This document shows, one piece after another, positions 61,601-64,000 of a DNA stretch of 64,000 nucleotides. Below the pieces are notes generated by a model that did no database searches, had not been told where the DNA came from, and was given only the letters and a program-made list of their open reading frames with translations. Where the stretch lies: assembly GCF_003148845.1 (NCBI RefSeq), contig NZ_QGHA01000004.1, positions 186,001 through 250,000 on the forward strand. Direction: 5' to 3'. The position numbers and the translations under genes were made by a program. Source of the stretch: Mucilaginibacter oryzae (lineage in GTDB: Bacteria; Bacteroidota; Bacteroidia; Sphingobacteriales; Sphingobacteriaceae). Positions within the stretch are counted from its first letter, which is position 1. The number at the start of each line of letters is the position of its first letter.

Positions 61601-62969
61601 TTACGAAACCCCTGAAGATGGCGCTGTTGACGTAGTGTTAGGCCGTTCGGGCGAGTTCCGCATCATTGAGCCGGGCAGCAACAAAGTGATTGTTACAAAC
61701 AACATCCCATACGGTTCATACCTGTATGTAAAAGATGGCGCTACTATCACCAAAGGCGATCGCATCTGTTCATGGGATCCGTACAACGCGGTAATTATAT
61801 CTGAGTTTGCAGGTATTGCCCAGTTCGATGCTGTAGTTGAAGGCGTAACCTTCCGCGAAGAGTCAGACGAGCAAACCGGTCACCGCGAAAAAGTGATCAT
61901 CGATACCAGGGACAAATCTAAAAACCCGTCTATCCAGATCACCGATAACAAAGGCAACGTAATTAAAGGATATAACATTCCGGTAGGCGCCCACATCGCT
62001 GTTGATGAAGGCGACAAACTACAAACAGGACAGGTTATCGCTAAAATCCCTCGTTCAACCGGTAAAACGCGGGATATTACAGGTGGTTTACCACGTGTAA
62101 CCGAGTTATTTGAAGCGCGTAACCCATCAAACCCTGCGGTAGTAACCGAGATTGACGGTGTGGTAACTTTAGGTGGCGTGAAACGTGGTAACCGCGAGAT
62201 CACTATCGAATCGAAAGACGGACAGGTTAAAAAATACCTCGTACCGCTTTCAAAACACATCCTTGTACAGGATAACGACTTTATCAAAGCCGGTATGCCA
62301 CTGTCGGATGGTTCGATATCACCGTCGGATATCCTCGCTATTAAAGGCCCTGCCGCTGTACAGGAGTATCTTGTTAACGGTATCCAGGAAGTTTACCGCT
62401 TACAGGGTGTGAAAATTAACGATAAGCACTTTGAGGTTATCGTTCACCAGATGATGCAGAAAGTGCAGATTGAAGACGCGGGCGATACCCGTTTCTTAGA
62501 GCGCGAAGCTGTAGACGGATGGGATTTCATGAACGAGAACGACGAGATCTATGACAAAAAAGTAGTGGTTGATCCGGGTGATTCAACTACGCTGAAAGCA
62601 GGTCAGATCGTATCTTTACGTCGTTTACGCGATGAAAACTCGATATTGAAGCGCCGCGACCTTAAACTGGTTGAAGTGCGTGACGCTATCCCGGCTACTT
62701 CAAGCCCGATACTGCAAGGGATCACCAGGGCATCGTTGGGCACCAAATCATTTATCTCGGCAGCATCGTTCCAGGAAACTACCAAAGTACTGAACGAAGC
62801 AGCTATAGCAGGTAAAAAGGACAACATGCTTGGTCTGAAAGAAAATGTGATCGTAGGTCACTTAATCCCTTCAGGTACCGGTTTGCGCGAATACGAAAAT
62901 ATCCGCGTAGGCTCACAGGAAGAATTTGACCGACTGATGGCTTCGAAAGCAGAAGAGCAGGAAGCATGA
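58680..62969 (+). CDS. rpoC: RNA polymerase subunit beta'
   Basis: Catalytic subunit of 1429 residues. The first zinc site is [20 protein letters not shown], the bridge to the active site is [12 protein letters not shown] with Mg-binding Asp474, Asp476 and Asp478, the trigger loop region includes [16 protein letters not shown], and a second zinc site is [13 protein letters not shown]. It lacks large proteobacterial inserts. A clear terminator ends the operon. Confidence 0.98.
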   Translation: MSYKKDNKIKSNFTTITISLASPESILERSSGEVLKPETINYRTYKPERDGLFCERIFGPVKDYECHCGKYKRIRYKGIVCDRCGVEVTEKKVRRERMGHINLVVPVAHIWYFRSLPNKIGYLLGLPTKRLDLIIYYERYVVIQPGIKEADGINKMDFLTEEEYLDVLDTLPKENQYLDDKDPQKFVAKMGAEALEELLKRLDLDELSFSLRHQAANETSQQRKNEALKRLQVVEAFRDAKTRIENNPEWMIVKIVPVIPPELRPLVPLEGGRFATSDLNDLYRRVIIRNNRLKRLIEIKAPEVILRNEKRMLQEAVDSLFDNSRKVNAVKTEGNRALKSLSDILKGKQGRFRQNLLGKRVDYSARSVIVVGPNLKLHECGLPKDMAAELFKPFIIRKMIERGVVKTVKSAKKIVDRKDPLVWDILENVLKGHPVLLNRAPTLHRLGIQSFQPKLVEGKAIQLHPLTCTAFNADFDGDQMAVHVPLGNAAILEAQILMLASHNILNPANGTPITVPSQDMVLGLYYITKGRKTDETRVVKGEGLTFYSAEEVIIAYNEKKLDLHAFIKVKTRVKERDGKIVNKIIDTTVGRVLFNQHVPAEVGYINELLTKKSLRDIIGEVVKITGMARAAQFLDDIKELGFQMAFRGGLSFNLKDINIPAEKVNLIETASKQVDEVMNNYNMGFITNNERYNQIIDIWTRINNRLTANVMDILSNDNQGFNSVYMMLDSGARGSKEQIRQLAGMRGLMAKPQKSGSGGEIIENPILSNFKEGLSVLEYFISTHGARKGLADTALKTADAGYLTRRLHDVAQDMIVGEVDCGTLRGIYTTALKDNEDIVEPLYDRILGRTALHDVHDPITNELLASAGQDITEEVAKKIENSPLEGIEIRSVLTCESKRGVCALCYGRNLASGKRVQKGEAVGVIAAQSIGEPGTQLTLRTFHVGGTASNIAAESQINAKFDGIIEFENVRTVTYETPEDGAVDVVLGRSGEFRIIEPGSNKVIVTNNIPYGSYLYVKDGATITKGDRICSWDPYNAVIISEFAGIAQFDAVVEGVTFREESDEQTGHREKVIIDTRDKSKNPSIQITDNKGNVIKGYNIPVGAHIAVDEGDKLQTGQVIAKIPRSTGKTRDITGGLPRVTELFEARNPSNPAVVTEIDGVVTLGGVKRGNREITIESKDGQVKKYLVPLSKHILVQDNDFIKAGMPLSDGSISPSDILAIKGPAAVQEYLVNGIQEVYRLQGVKINDKHFEVIVHQMMQKVQIEDAGDTRFLEREAVDGWDFMNENDEIYDKKVVVDPGDSTTLKAGQIVSLRRLRDENSILKRRDLKLVEVRDAIPATSSPILQGITRASLGTKSFISAASFQETTKVLNEAAIAGKKDNMLGLKENVIVGHLIPSGTGLREYENIRVGSQEEFDRLMASKAEEQEA

Positions 62970-62989
62970 TATAACATTCCTGATAATAT

Positions 62990-63020
62990 GAAGCCTCCCG
63001 GGTAACGGGAGGCTTTTTTT
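62990..63020 (+). terminator. Terminator of the rpoBC operon
   Basis: AAGCCTCCCG (62991-63000) pairs perfectly with CGGGAGGCTT (63006-63015) and is followed by T residues. Confidence 0.92.
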
Positions 63021-63061
63021 ATGTTTTAAGTTTTTTACAAAAACCTAAAACAATATAATTG

Positions 63062-63069
63062 TACCTTTG
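63062..63069 (+). promoter_or_regulatory. -7 element before a candidate small RNA
   Basis: TACCTTTG matches TAnnTTTG; the -33 region is T-rich without a clear TTTG. Predicted initiation is near 63075. Confidence 0.5.
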
Positions 63070-63074
63070 TTATA

Positions 63075-63180
63075 CCCGAGACCTTGCGCAGTGGAGTACA
63101 GATTGTTCTGCTATTCTTAAAAGTTGTGCAAGCCAAGCGATCCCTTTAAAAAAGGCTCCTTAAATAGGAACGTCTTTTTG
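63075..63180 (+). ncRNA. Candidate small structured RNA or leader
   Basis: CTTGCGCA (63083-63090) pairs with TGTGCAAG (63125-63132), and the interior folds further (GAGTA/TATTC and CAGA/TCTG around TTGT) with an internal bubble. A terminator-like hairpin follows (A run 63148-63153, GGCTCC, GGAACGTC, T run to 63179). The result is a ~105-base RNA with its own promoter element, ending 14 bases before the DUF3467 gene. It may be an independent RNA with a 6S-like bubble or an attenuating leader; I cannot assign a family. Confidence 0.45.
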
Positions 63181-63193
63181 TTATTTTAGTGGC

Positions 63194-63505
63194 ATGGAAG
63201 AACAAAACGAAACTCAGCTCGCTATCGAGCTTTCAGAAGAAATTGCAGAAGGCACCTATTCAAACCTCGCTATTATTACCCACTCAAGTTCAGAATTTGT
63301 ATTGGATTTTATCCGAGTGATGCCCGGCACGCCCAAGGCCAGGGTAAAGTCGAGGATTATATTAACGCCGGAACATGCCAAACGCCTGCTCACAGCCCTG
63401 GAAGATAACATTGATAAATTTGAGGCCAATAACGGTCGCATTAAAGTTCAACCGGAACATCCGGGCTTTCCGATGAATTTTGGCGGCACAATGGGTCAGG
63501 CTTAA
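63194..63505 (+). CDS. DUF3467 domain protein
   Basis: 103 residues of the DUF3467 family, conserved in Bacteroidota next to rpoBC. Seen are EGTYSNLAIITHSSSEFVLD, FIRVMPGTPKARVKSRIILT, PEHAKRLLTALEDNIDKFE and a Gly/Pro-rich tail. No membrane segment or signal. Its role is unknown; the constant position after rpoC hints at gene expression. The candidate RNA hairpins lie directly upstream. Confidence 0.85.
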   Translation: MEEQNETQLAIELSEEIAEGTYSNLAIITHSSSEFVLDFIRVMPGTPKARVKSRIILTPEHAKRLLTALEDNIDKFEANNGRIKVQPEHPGFPMNFGGTMGQA

Positions 63506-63665
63506 TTTTCAATATTATATTAAAACGCACTTTTGTTTAATAAAAAGTTATGTTAAAGTCCTCTTTATGAAAAATTTAATAATTGATTGTTGTTTTTGAG
63601 AAAAAAGTGTATATATTGCAACGATTTAAAACTTATACCTACAAAGACATGGGAGTCCTAATTTT

Positions 63666-64000
63666 ATGAGAAAATCCTACATCCTAAATGCATATTTAAT
63701 TCTTTTCATTTTATTCATTTCCGGAGGGCTGTTTTCCTGTTCATCAACTAAGAAGACTAAATATTTTCAGGATATTCCGGATTCGGGGATGCTGAAAAAG
63801 ATTGCCGCTGCTGAATATATTGAGCCCAAGGTTCAAGTTGATGATATTATATCGGTAATAGTGCAAACTATTGACCCTTCGGCTTCTCAAATGATCAATG
63901 CCGGTAATGTGCCTATTTCGGGGGCGGTGCCTTCGGGTAATGGTAATTCGACATTAAACCAATTGATGGGATCAGGTAATCAATCTCAAATTACAAGTGG
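63666..64000 (+). CDS. Wza-like polysaccharide export lipoprotein (partial)
   Basis: The window ends inside this gene; 111 residues are visible. The signal sequence ends with lipobox GGLFSC followed by SSTKKTKYFQDIP. The motif KVQVDDIISVIVQTIDPSAS is the start of the polysaccharide biosynthesis/export (Poly_export) domain that forms the outer-membrane capsule or exopolysaccharide channel. It probably begins an exopolysaccharide operon extending to the right; a Wzc-like tyrosine kinase is the usual next gene. Confidence 0.85.
   Translation, partial: MRKSYILNAYLILFILFISGGLFSCSSTKKTKYFQDIPDSGMLKKIAAAEYIEPKVQVDDIISVIVQTIDPSASQMINAGNVPISGAVPSGNGNSTLNQLMGSGNQSQITS

Overview
The window reads as a chromosome segment of a Bacteroidota bacterium of the family Sphingobacteriaceae, most like Mucilaginibacter or Pedobacter. 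The support is the gene repertoire (TonB-dependent receptors with carboxypeptidase-regulatory N-termini, a GH125 mannosidase, a histone H1-like protein, a bS21 gene with a strong Shine-Dalgarno), promoters of the TTTG-N19/20-TAnnTTTG type, mostly SD-less starts and moderate GC. It is almost entirely core genome. I see no prophage, transposase, CRISPR array, defence island or biosynthetic cluster.

Layout. 0-3.1 kb: partial C39/VKOR-like gene, peroxiredoxin, tRNA-Arg, adk, obgE. 3.3-5.5 kb: GT-C-like membrane protein and WcaF-like acetyltransferase. 5.7-9.5 kb: gap, pgk, two GNAT acetyltransferases, a small unknown. 9.7-17 kb: secreted CocE-type hydrolase, lipoprotein, siderophore receptor plus PepSY protein behind a candidate metal-responsive operator, dapA. 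17.2-20.9 kb: histone H1-like protein, GH125, an alpha-oxoamine synthase. 21.2-37.2 kb (minus): the division and cell-wall (dcw) cluster mraZ-rsmH-ftsL-ftsI-murE-mraY-murD-ftsW-murG-murC-ftsQ-ftsA-ftsZ behind a three-repeat MraZ box. 38-46 kb: UbiD-like decarboxylase, TauE/SafE plus DUF1634, KTSC protein, a TonB-dependent receptor, acyl-CoA dehydrogenase. 46-49.2 kb: a frameshifted gene and its paralogue, then rpsU, xerC, hpf. 49.2-63 kb: four tRNAs, tuf, tRNA-Trp, secE, nusG, rplK-A-J-L, rpoB, rpoC. The end holds a candidate small RNA, a DUF3467 protein and the start of a Wza-like polysaccharide exporter.

The unexpected signal lies in the repeats. At least three REP-like palindromic families (cores GTTGTTGGTG, GTGGTCGGTG and CCCCCTTCAGGGGG) occur singly and as inverted doublets resembling REPINs. 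In the dcw cluster two doublets span the starts of murG and murD, so that one arm is translated in frame as the same peptide, PLQGAGG, just before the nucleotide-binding loop, and the start codon lies in the loop between the arms. At two other loci the last codons of a gene are duplicated together with REP-like sequence (periods near 216 and 227 bp). A separate class of long imperfect palindromes, each built from its own repeated short word, fills spacers in the tRNA-tuf-rpl-rpoBC region, before obgE, after ftsZ and after the tauE-like gene. These elements are the best candidates for undescribed biology here.
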